The translations under genes and the position numbers were made by a program. The notes under the pieces are model-generated. The model was given only the letters and a program-made list of their open reading frames with translations, was not told the origin of the DNA and searched no databases. DNA of 64,000 nucleotides from Maribellus maritimus (GTDB lineage Bacteria > Bacteroidota > Bacteroidia > Bacteroidales > Prolixibacteraceae): contig NZ_JAIKLE010000022.1 in assembly GCF_022267315.1 (NCBI RefSeq), positions 62,001 through 126,000 of the forward strand, read 5' to 3'. Below, in pieces: positions 47,626-56,256 of this stretch (its first letter is position 1; each line of letters starts with the position of its first letter).

Positions 47626-50600
47626 TTATTTGTCCATAAATACAAATTGTTTTCTAATCTTCTCTTTCTTTTTGCGTTCGCCTTTACTTGCCAACACGGC
47701 GTACATGGTTGGAACAATAATCATTGTTACCAGTGTTGATACAATCAACCCTCCGATAACAGTAATCCCCATCGGGCGCCAAATTTCAGCACCTTCTCCC
47801 GTACTCATAGCCAAAGGCAACATACCAAGAATGGTAGTCATGGCAGTCATCAATACCGGGCGCAATCTCGACTTTCCTGACATAGCAATGGCTTCATACA
47901 ATTCGTAGCCACGGTCGCGCATCAGATTTATATAGTCTACCAACACAATACCGTTTTTAACTACAATGCCAATAAGCAGGACAGCTCCCAACGCTGCCAC
48001 CACACTTAATGTTGTATGAGTTATAAGAAGGGCATAAATTACCCCCGTAAAAGCAAAAGGAATAGAGAACATAATGATAAAAGGCATTCTTAAAGACTCG
48101 AACTGAGAAGCCATTACAATATAAACCAAAATCAAACTTAAAACCATTAACATAACCAGATCAGTAAACGATTCCTGCTGATCTTCATATGCACCACCAA
48201 TTGTTGTTAAAATTTCCTGGGGCTGTTCAACTCCGGTCAACTCCGCTTTTATGTTGGCTGCAAGTACACCCAGCGGGACTTTATCGGGAAGAGCAGAAAT
48301 CGTAACGACTCTTTCTCTTCTTTTATGATCAATACTTGGCGGCGACCAGAACTCTTCTACTTTACCCAGCTCTTTTAACTTTATTTTCTGGCCGGTAGGA
48401 GTCATTAAAGTCAGCTCTTCAATATCTGAAATAGAATTTCTGTAATCTTCTTTTAGCCTGATTTTAATATCATACTCCTCCCCTTCTTCTTTAAAATAAG
48501 ATGGAGTTAAACCATTCACCCTGTTCCGAACAAATGTAGAAACCTGTGCTGTTGAAAGGCCGTGTTCGGCAAGTTTATCTTTGTCTAAAACAACCTGAAG
48601 CTCAGGTTTATCGTTTTTCCGGCTGATGATAACTTCTTTTGCTCCGTCCATTCCGCGCAAACGTTCCAATACTTTTTCAGCGTAAGCGTTTGTCAGATCA
48701 AAATTATACCCGTAAATCTCAACATCTACGGTATTGGAGCCCCCCAACATCTGAGTTGAAGTAGATATAGAGGCTGTTACAATTTCGGGGAACTGAGCCA
48801 TTTGTTCTCTGAAATCATCGGCAATTTCAAAAACCGACCGCTCCCGATCTTCAATATCTTTTAAAGCCAGTGTTAAGTTTATGATGTTTGACCCGGTAGT
48901 ACTAAACATGGAGAGAAAACCTCCTTCATCGTCGGAACCTGACGAAGAAGAAATAAGCGTAACCTCAGGATACCTTTCGTTAATTAGCTGTTCCAGCTTT
49001 CTGGTTACCTGTGTAGTTTCTTCCACTCTCAAACCTGATTGTAACTCAATCGCTGCCGACATTCGGCTTTCATCCGATTCCGGCATAAAATCAGTCCCAA
49101 TAAATTGGGTAAGAAATAGGGAGGATACAAAAATCACCAAAGTAAAAATAATAACAATCGTTTTGAACTTCAGCAACTTTCTCAAACTAAGTTCATAAAA
49201 ACGGTCAAGTTTATCCATCCACTTTTCGATGGTGTTTTCGTAACTTAATTTCCGCCTCTTCTTTTTGGCTCTTAACCTTAAAAATTTTGATGCAAGCATA
49301 GGAGTAAGTGAAATTGCTGCAATCGTTGAAGTTACAACTGTGATAGTTACAATCCAGCCCAACTGGTTAAACAGTACCCCTGTCATTCCGGTAACCAATG
49401 TTAGTGGGAAAAACACGGCAACAACGACAAGCGTTGTAACGATTACCGAAAGCCAAACTTCATTGGTTGCGTAAATGGCCGACTCGCGCGGACTGCTGCC
49501 GCGTTCAACATGTCTGGTAATGTTTTCGAGTACCACAATCGCATCGTCAACCACCATACCAATAGCAATGGAAAGTGAGGTTAATGAAATTACATTTAAC
49601 GAACTTCCTGTGAGATAGAGATACACAAAAGCCACAATCAGCGATATTGGAATCGTTAAAACAATAATAAATGTTGCCCGCCAACGACCAAGGAAAAACA
49701 AGACCACAAAAATCACAAATATCATTGCCCACATCAAGGTTTGCGAAAGATTGCTTATAGAACCTTTGATAAATTTTGAAGAATCGAAGATCTCTTCAAT
49801 TTTCACATCGGGTGGCAAAGTAGTTTTTAGTTCCTCCAGATTTGCTTTTATGTCGCGCGCAACCTTTACAGTATTCGCACCCGACTGTTTCATTACAAAC
49901 ATCCGGACTCCGCTTTCACCGTTTATTTTTTCTTCAAGTGTTACATCTTTCAAAGTATCGCGTACTGTAGCAACATCGTGCACATAAACTGTGCGTCCGC
50001 CGTAATTGGCTACAACCAGGTTTTTTAAACGTTCACTTTCTGTAAATTCCCCCTGAACCCGAATCTGGTAATCCATCTTCCCCATTTTCACATTTCCCAG
50101 CGGAAGGTTCATATTTTCGGCCGAAATAACACTTCCGAGTTGTTCGATGGTCAAATTGTAGGCATCCAATCGTTGCGGGTCAACATCAACATAAATCATT
50201 CGTTTGGGCGTTCCAACCATTGAAACCGATCCTACGCCGTTTACACGATTTAAAGGATTAATAATTTTCTCATCGATCAGTTTCTCAAGACCAGGATAAC
50301 TTTCCTCTGCAGTAATCGCATAAAAAAGTATCGGCATCATACTGGTATTGAATTTAAAAATAGTTGGGCGATCACATCCCTCGGGCAAATTATCAAATAC
50401 CCGGTCAATCACATCTCTGATGTCGTTTGTAGCTTCATCGAGGTTTGATTCCCACTCAAATTCAAGCGAGATAACAGATAAATTATCAGAAGAAACCGAG
50501 GTTATTTCTTTCAATTTGTCAACCGAATTTAACGCATCCTCCAAAACCTTGGTTATATTGGCTTCAATATCTGATGCATTTGCCCCAGGATAGGAAGTCA

Positions 50601-50742
50601 TTACCGAAATATAAGGCGGTTCCATATCCGGATACAAATCAATTGGTATGTTTATGAGCGAAAATATGCCCATCACAACAACAGCCACAAAAATCATCAA
50701 TGTGGTTATGGGCTTATTTACTGCACTTTTATATATACTCAT
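47626..50742 (-). CDS. RND efflux permease (AcrB/MexB-like, HAE1 type)
   Basis: A 1038-residue inner-membrane drug/proton antiporter. The RND topology is clear: TM1 about 13-30, periplasmic domain to about 335, TM2-6 to about 480, a second periplasmic domain and TM7-12 from about 850. The TM4 relay segment is SIAIGMVVDDAIVVLENITRHVERG with the Asp pair typical of multidrug (HAE1) pumps, and the N-terminus has PIDLYPDMEPPYISVMTSYPGANASDIE. The last residues are charged (KKKEKIRK). Substrates are unknown; toxic organic compounds are likely for this subfamily. Central gene of the operon with adaptor, TolC-like channel and two TetR regulators. Confidence 0.94.
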   Translation of the reverse strand: MSIYKSAVNKPITTLMIFVAVVVMGIFSLINIPIDLYPDMEPPYISVMTSYPGANASDIEANITKVLEDALNSVDKLKEITSVSSDNLSVISLEFEWESNLDEATNDIRDVIDRVFDNLPEGCDRPTIFKFNTSMMPILFYAITAEESYPGLEKLIDEKIINPLNRVNGVGSVSMVGTPKRMIYVDVDPQRLDAYNLTIEQLGSVISAENMNLPLGNVKMGKMDYQIRVQGEFTESERLKNLVVANYGGRTVYVHDVATVRDTLKDVTLEEKINGESGVRMFVMKQSGANTVKVARDIKANLEELKTTLPPDVKIEEIFDSSKFIKGSISNLSQTLMWAMIFVIFVVLFFLGRWRATFIIVLTIPISLIVAFVYLYLTGSSLNVISLTSLSIAIGMVVDDAIVVLENITRHVERGSSPRESAIYATNEVWLSVIVTTLVVVAVFFPLTLVTGMTGVLFNQLGWIVTITVVTSTIAAISLTPMLASKFLRLRAKKKRRKLSYENTIEKWMDKLDRFYELSLRKLLKFKTIVIIFTLVIFVSSLFLTQFIGTDFMPESDESRMSAAIELQSGLRVEETTQVTRKLEQLINERYPEVTLISSSSGSDDEGGFLSMFSTTGSNIINLTLALKDIEDRERSVFEIADDFREQMAQFPEIVTASISTSTQMLGGSNTVDVEIYGYNFDLTNAYAEKVLERLRGMDGAKEVIISRKNDKPELQVVLDKDKLAEHGLSTAQVSTFVRNRVNGLTPSYFKEEGEEYDIKIRLKEDYRNSISDIEELTLMTPTGQKIKLKELGKVEEFWSPPSIDHKRRERVVTISALPDKVPLGVLAANIKAELTGVEQPQEILTTIGGAYEDQQESFTDLVMLMVLSLILVYIVMASQFESLRMPFIIMFSIPFAFTGVIYALLITHTTLSVVAALGAVLLIGIVVKNGIVLVDYINLMRDRGYELYEAIAMSGKSRLRPVLMTAMTTILGMLPLAMSTGEGAEIWRPMGITVIGGLIVSTLVTMIIVPTMYAVLASKGERKKKEKIRKQFVFMDK

Positions 50743-50785
50743 AATTTGATTCTTTTTAAAATTATCGTTGATTGGGTTGCAAAAA

Positions 50786-51838
50786 TCAATTGACCACCTC
50801 TATCTCAACTCCGTCAAGAAGTCGTGCCTGGCCGTTTACAATTACTTTATCACCAATTTTTAATTCATTGGAAATAACCTCAACCTTATCATCAAATCGT
50901 TTCCCCAACTCAACTTCAATACGTTTCGCTTTTCCGTTTTCATTAACAAAAAGGTAACGCACATTGGATCCCTGCATTTTTAATACAGCGACAGCAGGCA
51001 AAACAAGTGCATTTGTCTCTTCCAAATCAATTGAAATCCGGCTAAACATCCCCGGTCGAAGTAAATTTTTTGAGTTATCAATACTTACTTCAACATCAAA
51101 AGAGCGGCTTTGCGGATTAATGGTGGGATAAATTCGGTATATTTTTCCACTAAACTCCATATCCGGGTAGACATCAACTTTAATTTTTGCCTCCATCCCT
51201 TTTTTTACATTTGGAAAATATTTTTCCGAAATACTTACAATTGCTTTCAATTTGTTAATTTGAATCAACGATACAATCGCCGCCTTTCCAACTGCGGCAA
51301 TCGGAGATCCTGAATACATTTCGCCATTTTCAAAATATTTGCCTGAAATAACGCCGGAGAAAGGCGCTGTAATGGTTGTATTATCGGCCAAATGTTTCAC
51401 ATTTTTTTGAGCAACTTCGTATTGTGCTTCCATCTGGTCGTACTGTTGCTGGGCAATACTTCCAACTTTACGCAGTGTATCCAATCGCGAAAAATCGGTT
51501 TGTAAGTTATTCATTTGAATCTTTGACTGAAGTAACTGAGTGTCATCCATTTTAATCAACACCTGATCTTTACTCACCTTATCCCCTATTTCAACCGGAA
51601 TTGATTCTATTTTCCCGGGCGAAGCAGGTGCCAGATGCACTTCTTCAAAAGGTTCGAATGTTGAGCTGTATTCAATTGAACGGGAAATTTCTTCTTCGGT
51701 AAGTATTGTTTCCCGCACAACTTCCTTTTTTGCTTTTTGAACCCCTTCCGCGGTATTTTCTGCAGGCTTTTCTGTGCAGGAAAATAAAACTGCCGGCAAC
51801 ATAAAAAGCATAAATGTATAAATGTTTAATCGTCTCAT
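50786..51838 (-). CDS. RND efflux periplasmic adaptor (AcrA/MexA-like)
   Basis: A 350-residue membrane-fusion lipoprotein with signal ending LFSC (Cys21). Lipoyl halves are HLAPASPGKIESIPVEIGDKVSKDQVLIKMDD (about 68-98) and TTITAPFSGVISGKYFENGEMY, separated by a short helical hairpin (about 100-150). Beta-barrel and membrane-proximal domains follow. It lies 12 bp after the TolC-like gene and 43 bp before the pump gene and completes the tripartite system. Confidence 0.92.
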   Translation of the reverse strand: MRRLNIYTFMLFMLPAVLFSCTEKPAENTAEGVQKAKKEVVRETILTEEEISRSIEYSSTFEPFEEVHLAPASPGKIESIPVEIGDKVSKDQVLIKMDDTQLLQSKIQMNNLQTDFSRLDTLRKVGSIAQQQYDQMEAQYEVAQKNVKHLADNTTITAPFSGVISGKYFENGEMYSGSPIAAVGKAAIVSLIQINKLKAIVSISEKYFPNVKKGMEAKIKVDVYPDMEFSGKIYRIYPTINPQSRSFDVEVSIDNSKNLLRPGMFSRISIDLEETNALVLPAVAVLKMQGSNVRYLFVNENGKAKRIEVELGKRFDDKVEVISNELKIGDKVIVNGQARLLDGVEIEVVN

Positions 51839-51850
51839 TATTATAGTTTT

Positions 51851-53155
51851 TTAATTGTTTACTATTCCTGTTAGCGTATTTAACTCATTTTGTGCTCTTA
51901 AAACTTCCAGCATCGAAGTAAGGTAATCCGACTCCGCATTCAGGTAATTATTATCTGCGGTTGTGAGTTCAAGACTGGAAATAACACCTTGTTCATATTT
52001 GGTTTTTAAGCTTTTATAAACTTCACGTGAAACCTCTACATTCTTTTTCTGCGTTTCAAAACTTTCTATTGCGCTTAAAAAATTAAATTTCAACTGTTTG
52101 TACTGAATCGATAATTGATCTTCAAGCATCGCCTTGTTATTTTTGGCCGTTTCAAGATCAATTCTTGCCTGGCGCACTTTTGCTCTTCTCTCTCCACTTG
52201 AAAAAACAGGAATATTCATTTGTAAACCAACCATGTGCGGCGGCGACATATCAAATGCAGGTTTCAGGATTTTGTAGGTGTAATTGTAATAGCCGGATAC
52301 GGTTGGCAAATAAGCAGCTTTTTGCAAATCAACCTGTTTTTCCGACATATTTTCCTGCACATTCATCAATTGATAATCGATATTTTGAACAATATCAAAA
52401 GAGCCTTCCACTGGCTGGTTTGTATTGGCGTCGTTCATAATCTCTTCAAGCTTTTCAGTGAGTTCCAGTTCTGTTTCTGCGGAAACTCCCAATTGGAGGC
52501 GCAACATATTTTGTGTCATTTCATACTGGCGCTCGGCTGATTTTAAAGCGTTGCTTAATGAGTTCACCTGAACAGATAGCTGGTCGAGCTCTACCTTTTC
52601 CATCATTCCCACAGAAACCATGGGTGCAGTTTTTTTGTAAATTTCCCGAAGATTTTTCATATTGGCTTCCAGTATTTTTAATGACTCCCCGGAAACCAGC
52701 ACCAAATAATAACTCTCAACCACCTGGCTAACAATATCCTGTTCCGTTTTTTCCAGATTTTTTTCCGTCATTTTCTGGTATAATTTTGCTGTTTGAATAC
52801 CAACAATGTAACTTCCGTTAAAAATCAACTGACCAACCTGCAAATTAAAGTTGCTGGTTGGTTTAATCGGGATTTTCGATGCAGGAGCATTTTCGTCAAA
52901 CTGAATGCTAATTTCTGCACCCAGCGAGTTTGAATAATCAGTTGTTGCATTAACCTGTGGTAATCCGGTGGCGATGGCTTCCCGCAGCTGTTCCTGCGAT
53001 TGCACAACAGAAAGCCCCGAGTTTTTAACCGTTTTATTAAAATTCAAAGCATACTCTTTGGCAGCTTCAATATCAAGCGATAACTTTTCCTGGGCGCAAA
53101 CCCCGTGAAAAAGTAAAAGCCCAAGAATGAAGAAAGTAATCTGTTTTCGTTTCAT
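51851..53155 (-). CDS. TolC-family outer-membrane channel
   Basis: A 434-residue outer-membrane efflux protein with signal peptide (about 1-21, ending VCAQ). Two OEP repeats of long helices are visible: AAKEYALNFNKTVKNSGLSVVQSQEQLREAIATGLPQVN near the N-terminus and RRAKVRQARIDLETAKNNKAMLEDQLSIQYKQL plus KTKYEQGVISSLELTTADNNYLNAESDYL near the C-terminus. Length is normal for TolC/OprM-like proteins. It lies between the second TetR gene (about 50 bp upstream) and the adaptor. Confidence 0.9.
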   Translation of the reverse strand: MKRKQITFFILGLLLFHGVCAQEKLSLDIEAAKEYALNFNKTVKNSGLSVVQSQEQLREAIATGLPQVNATTDYSNSLGAEISIQFDENAPASKIPIKPTSNFNLQVGQLIFNGSYIVGIQTAKLYQKMTEKNLEKTEQDIVSQVVESYYLVLVSGESLKILEANMKNLREIYKKTAPMVSVGMMEKVELDQLSVQVNSLSNALKSAERQYEMTQNMLRLQLGVSAETELELTEKLEEIMNDANTNQPVEGSFDIVQNIDYQLMNVQENMSEKQVDLQKAAYLPTVSGYYNYTYKILKPAFDMSPPHMVGLQMNIPVFSSGERRAKVRQARIDLETAKNNKAMLEDQLSIQYKQLKFNFLSAIESFETQKKNVEVSREVYKSLKTKYEQGVISSLELTTADNNYLNAESDYLTSMLEVLRAQNELNTLTGIVNN

Positions 53156-53207
53156 AAAAACTAATTTTAATTGTTTGTCAACTTTTGGATAACTATTTTT
53201 TGGTTTT

Positions 53208-53825
53208 CTATTTCAAATGGAGAAGTATTTCGTAATTCTGTTCAAAAATCTTATGCCCTTTTATCGTGGTAATCCCGCGAATGTCATTTAAAATCATTTT
53301 GTACATTTTCTGAACTGAGGGAGAACCAACATAATCGAAATCCGACTCGGAGTTAAGAATAGAAACCTTTAGCATTTGATTAAAAAAAGCACAGCGAATA
53401 TCTGTATCCCCTATAATCAGGCCTTCCCGAATTCCTTTTTCAAGACAATTTTCAAACGTTTTAAAAAGTTTGTTATCCCTAAACTCAATTATTTTCCGAT
53501 ACTCAGAATTGTGGTATTTTTTTAGGTCGTGCACATAAGACGGATTTGTTCTATTCACCATCTTCAACGTATATAAAGCGATAGTACATAGACATTTAAA
53601 CACATCTTCTTCTTGTTCAATTTTTGATAACATGTCGTCAAAGAAATTGCACAAATTAGTCTCAACTACTTTTTGGATTAGTGCATTTTTATTTTCGATA
53701 TGTTCATATAATGTTTTTTTTGAAATTCCGAGTACAAATGCAACGTCGTCTACACTAACACTTTTTATCCCATATTTTATATATAGTTCTGAGGATTTTT
53801 CAACTATTTTATTTTCGTCTATCAT
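53208..53825 (-). CDS. TetR-family transcriptional regulator
   Basis: A 205-residue regulator with an N-terminal TetR helix-turn-helix (KSVSVDDVAFVLGISKKTLYEHIENKNALIQKVVE, about 19-53) and a helical ligand-binding C-terminus. It is paralogous to the regulator encoded just upstream. Located at the head of the RND operon, it probably represses or modulates the pump; what it binds is unknown. Confidence 0.88.
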   Translation of the reverse strand: MIDENKIVEKSSELYIKYGIKSVSVDDVAFVLGISKKTLYEHIENKNALIQKVVETNLCNFFDDMLSKIEQEEDVFKCLCTIALYTLKMVNRTNPSYVHDLKKYHNSEYRKIIEFRDNKLFKTFENCLEKGIREGLIIGDTDIRCAFFNQMLKVSILNSESDFDYVGSPSVQKMYKMILNDIRGITTIKGHKIFEQNYEILLHLK

Positions 53826-53876
53826 AAACCAGAAAAACTTAAAAGATATCCTTAGTTTTTTATTTCGTAAAAAATT

Positions 53877-54476
53877 TTATTCCAGTATTTTATCAATAAT
53901 CTGAATGCCATTTGAAGTAGAAATACCACGTGTGAAATTGATGATCATATTTTGAAAAATCTCGCTATGATTGTATTTATCCCGCGGAAAGATTGTTTCG
54001 TCAATTAAAAGACTCATTTGCTCATGAAACAATTTAGAAACGATTTCGATGTTTAAGTCATTTCTGAAAAATCCTTCCTTTATTCCCTTCTCTAAAAAAC
54101 GTGCAGATAAATTTAGCCTCTTTGCTTTCGTCTCCGTATCAACTCTTTTCCAAAGCCTGGGGTATAGCTTTTCCAAATCTTTAAAAAATACAGGGTTAAT
54201 TGCATTCATAGCTTTTGTACCTTCCCGCATAAAAACAAAAATAGCCTCAATAACATTAGCCGACTCACTAACTACACGGGCCACCTTTTTATCTTCTCTT
54301 ATGGTTAAATTATTAATGCATGTTTCAACAAGCGTTCCTTTATCTTTAAATGTTTCGTATACTGTTCTTTTTGACATTCCCAATGAAACAGCAATATCAT
54401 CCATTGTAACATTTCTTATCCCATACTGGAAAAATTGTTTTGTAGCCTCCTCAATTATTCTTTCGCGTAATTCCAT
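53877..54476 (-). CDS. TetR-family transcriptional regulator (second copy)
   Basis: A 199-residue TetR protein with the helix-turn-helix at about 18-52 (RNVTMDDIAVSLGMSKRTVYETFKDKGTLVETCIN). The overall design matches that of the next gene, and both end in a similar HE/IFE-type helix pattern. A perfect -7 box (TATATTTG) lies 14 nt before the ATG, so this is the likely first gene of the six-gene efflux operon. Two regulators in tandem could form heterodimers or respond to different ligands; that is inference. Confidence 0.88.
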   Translation of the reverse strand: MELRERIIEEATKQFFQYGIRNVTMDDIAVSLGMSKRTVYETFKDKGTLVETCINNLTIREDKKVARVVSESANVIEAIFVFMREGTKAMNAINPVFFKDLEKLYPRLWKRVDTETKAKRLNLSARFLEKGIKEGFFRNDLNIEIVSKLFHEQMSLLIDETIFPRDKYNHSEIFQNMIINFTRGISTSNGIQIIDKILE

Positions 54477-54490
54477 TACTAAATTTTGGA

Positions 54491-54498
54491 CAAATATA
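54491..54498 (-). promoter_or_regulatory. -7 element of the RND efflux operon
   Basis: TATATTTG on the minus strand matches TAnnTTTG perfectly. It ends only 14 nt before the ATG, so the leader would be very short. No -33 box is clear. Confidence 0.5.
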
Positions 54499-54595
54499 GC
54501 AGAAAACTATATAAACCTTCAGAGTTTTTTTGTTTTTATATTAAATATTAAACATGGGTAAATATTTCCCAAGATTCAAAATTTCTCTTTCTTTA

Positions 54596-54635
54596 ATAAA
54601 AGAAAAAAGCACCACCCAGATATGGGCGATGCTTT
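54596..54635 (-). terminator. terminator after the SusD gene
   Basis: On the minus strand AAAGCATCGCCC pairs along 12 positions (with G-T pairs) with GGGTGGTGCTTT around a 6-nt loop (54606-54635), followed by TTTTCTTTTATT. It ends the SusC/SusD operon. Confidence 0.8.
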
Positions 54636-54657
54636 CAGATAATAGTTTTCCAACTAC

Positions 54658-56235
54658 CTAATATCCCTCATTTTGACCTAAATTCGGATTTCGTTGTCTT
54701 TCATTCTCAGAAATAGGGAAAAGCAAATGTTTTTCTTCGAATGTTTTACCCCAAATCGTAGTATGTCCGATTACATCAACAAAAGTTACTTCTCCTTTTG
54801 TATTTTCATTGGTAACCGGATACTGGCGGGTACGTTGTACATCTGCCCAAATTTTGTATTCAAGCGCCAGTTCACGTAATCTTTCTTTCCACACTGCTTT
54901 GATAAATGCATCAAACGAAAGGCCGGAGAGTTCGGCAACAATTTCACTGCGATCGGTTTGCCAGTAAGCACGTGCCTGAACATCGGCCAGGTAACCAATT
55001 GCTTCATCAGTAACACCTTCTGTTTGAGCGATAGCTTCTGCTGCAATCAGCAATACTTCCGCGTAACGATATACCACGATATCCTTCGGATTTTTCCCGG
55101 TTTCGAAAAGTGCTTCATCGTTATGCCACAAATAAGGCGCAGTTTCAAAGGTTTTAGTTACTTCAACTCCGCCATCCATATAAGTTAAATTGTTATGAAA
55201 ATACTGTTTGTTTTGAACCCGCAAATCTTTTTCATCATCGTAAATCCACAAAAATTCTTTTGTTGGACGGTATGCATTGTTGGTAATTGAATAGGCAAAA
55301 ATTCCCCACGAAGTTGCGCTGTTTGGATAACAAATCGCTGGTTGCCAATAATTATCTTCTATACTTGCATCATATTCGATTGAATAAAGGTATTCGCTTT
55401 CATTGTCTGAAACCCGCATCACATTGTAAGCGCTTTCGTTTTCAGTAGCACCATTCTGAATAAGAGCATAATTTCCACTGCTAATAATTGATCTTGCCAT
55501 TGCTGCTGCTTCAGCGTAACGTGCTTCCTGTAACGGATAACCACTCATATTCAAATAAACATCAGCCAAAAGTGCGGCAACTGTACTTTTCGAAATGCGG
55601 TAACCATTTTCAGTCATAGGCACATCGGCAAGGCCACCTTCTTCAACTGCATATTTTAAATCTTCAACAATTTGTGCGTAAACCTGCGCAGTTGGTGTAC
55701 GTTCAACATACAAATTATCAAGCGAAGAATAGGCATCCAAAATCAAAGGAACATCTCCAAACGTTTTTACTAAATAGTAGTAGTTAAAAGCTCTGAAAAA
55801 ACGTGCCTGCGCAGTCAAAAGTTTTATTTCTGACTCCTCTAAATCCGGAGTTTCCGGAATATTATTAATTGCAAGGTTTGCTCTGGAGATAGCCAGGTAA
55901 CAATCGTCCCATGCGCCATCAAAATAACTTCCCAGATTGGTACCGTTTAAAGTAAGGTTTTGGGAGTGTTGAACATGAACTTCCTGTCCTTTATATTCAT
56001 TGTCGAATAAGCCTGAGATATAACCTCCCAACATGGCGCGGCTTCCTCCATAGACACCTGAGCCATAAAAAGTAGGAGCCCCGGTTCTGTAAAGCACATT
56101 TACTGCGTTGTAAGCATGTGTGGGATAGCTAAAAAACTGATCCACACTCATCTCGCTTCGCGGCTCTTCTTCAAGAAATTTATCGCATGAGGTTAGCACC
56201 CCAAATATCATTGCTATTGCTAATATCTTTTTCAT
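54658..56235 (-). CDS. SusD/RagB-family nutrient-binding lipoprotein
   Basis: A 525-residue surface lipoprotein with signal ending LTSC (Cys17) and the typical CDKFLEEEPRS start. TPR-type helices carry the SusD core phrases LTAQARFFRAFNYYYLVKTFGDVPLI (about 142-167), AALLADVYLNMSGYPL and YAEVLLIAAEA, and the C-terminus ends with LFPISENERQRNPNLGQNEGY, the usual SusD tail. It caps the TonB-dependent transporter encoded 21 bp upstream and helps bind the imported glycan or oligosaccharide. The ligand is not predictable. Confidence 0.95.
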   Translation of the reverse strand: MKKILAIAMIFGVLTSCDKFLEEEPRSEMSVDQFFSYPTHAYNAVNVLYRTGAPTFYGSGVYGGSRAMLGGYISGLFDNEYKGQEVHVQHSQNLTLNGTNLGSYFDGAWDDCYLAISRANLAINNIPETPDLEESEIKLLTAQARFFRAFNYYYLVKTFGDVPLILDAYSSLDNLYVERTPTAQVYAQIVEDLKYAVEEGGLADVPMTENGYRISKSTVAALLADVYLNMSGYPLQEARYAEAAAMARSIISSGNYALIQNGATENESAYNVMRVSDNESEYLYSIEYDASIEDNYWQPAICYPNSATSWGIFAYSITNNAYRPTKEFLWIYDDEKDLRVQNKQYFHNNLTYMDGGVEVTKTFETAPYLWHNDEALFETGKNPKDIVVYRYAEVLLIAAEAIAQTEGVTDEAIGYLADVQARAYWQTDRSEIVAELSGLSFDAFIKAVWKERLRELALEYKIWADVQRTRQYPVTNENTKGEVTFVDVIGHTTIWGKTFEEKHLLFPISENERQRNPNLGQNEGY

Positions 56236-56256
56236 TGTTCTTCAGTTTAAATCTGG

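Noticed and set aside
47616-47717. Extended N-terminus of the PG0541-type gene overlapping the pump gene
   Set aside because: The added residues are a shadow of the pump's C-terminus; the conserved domain starts at the Met at 47615.
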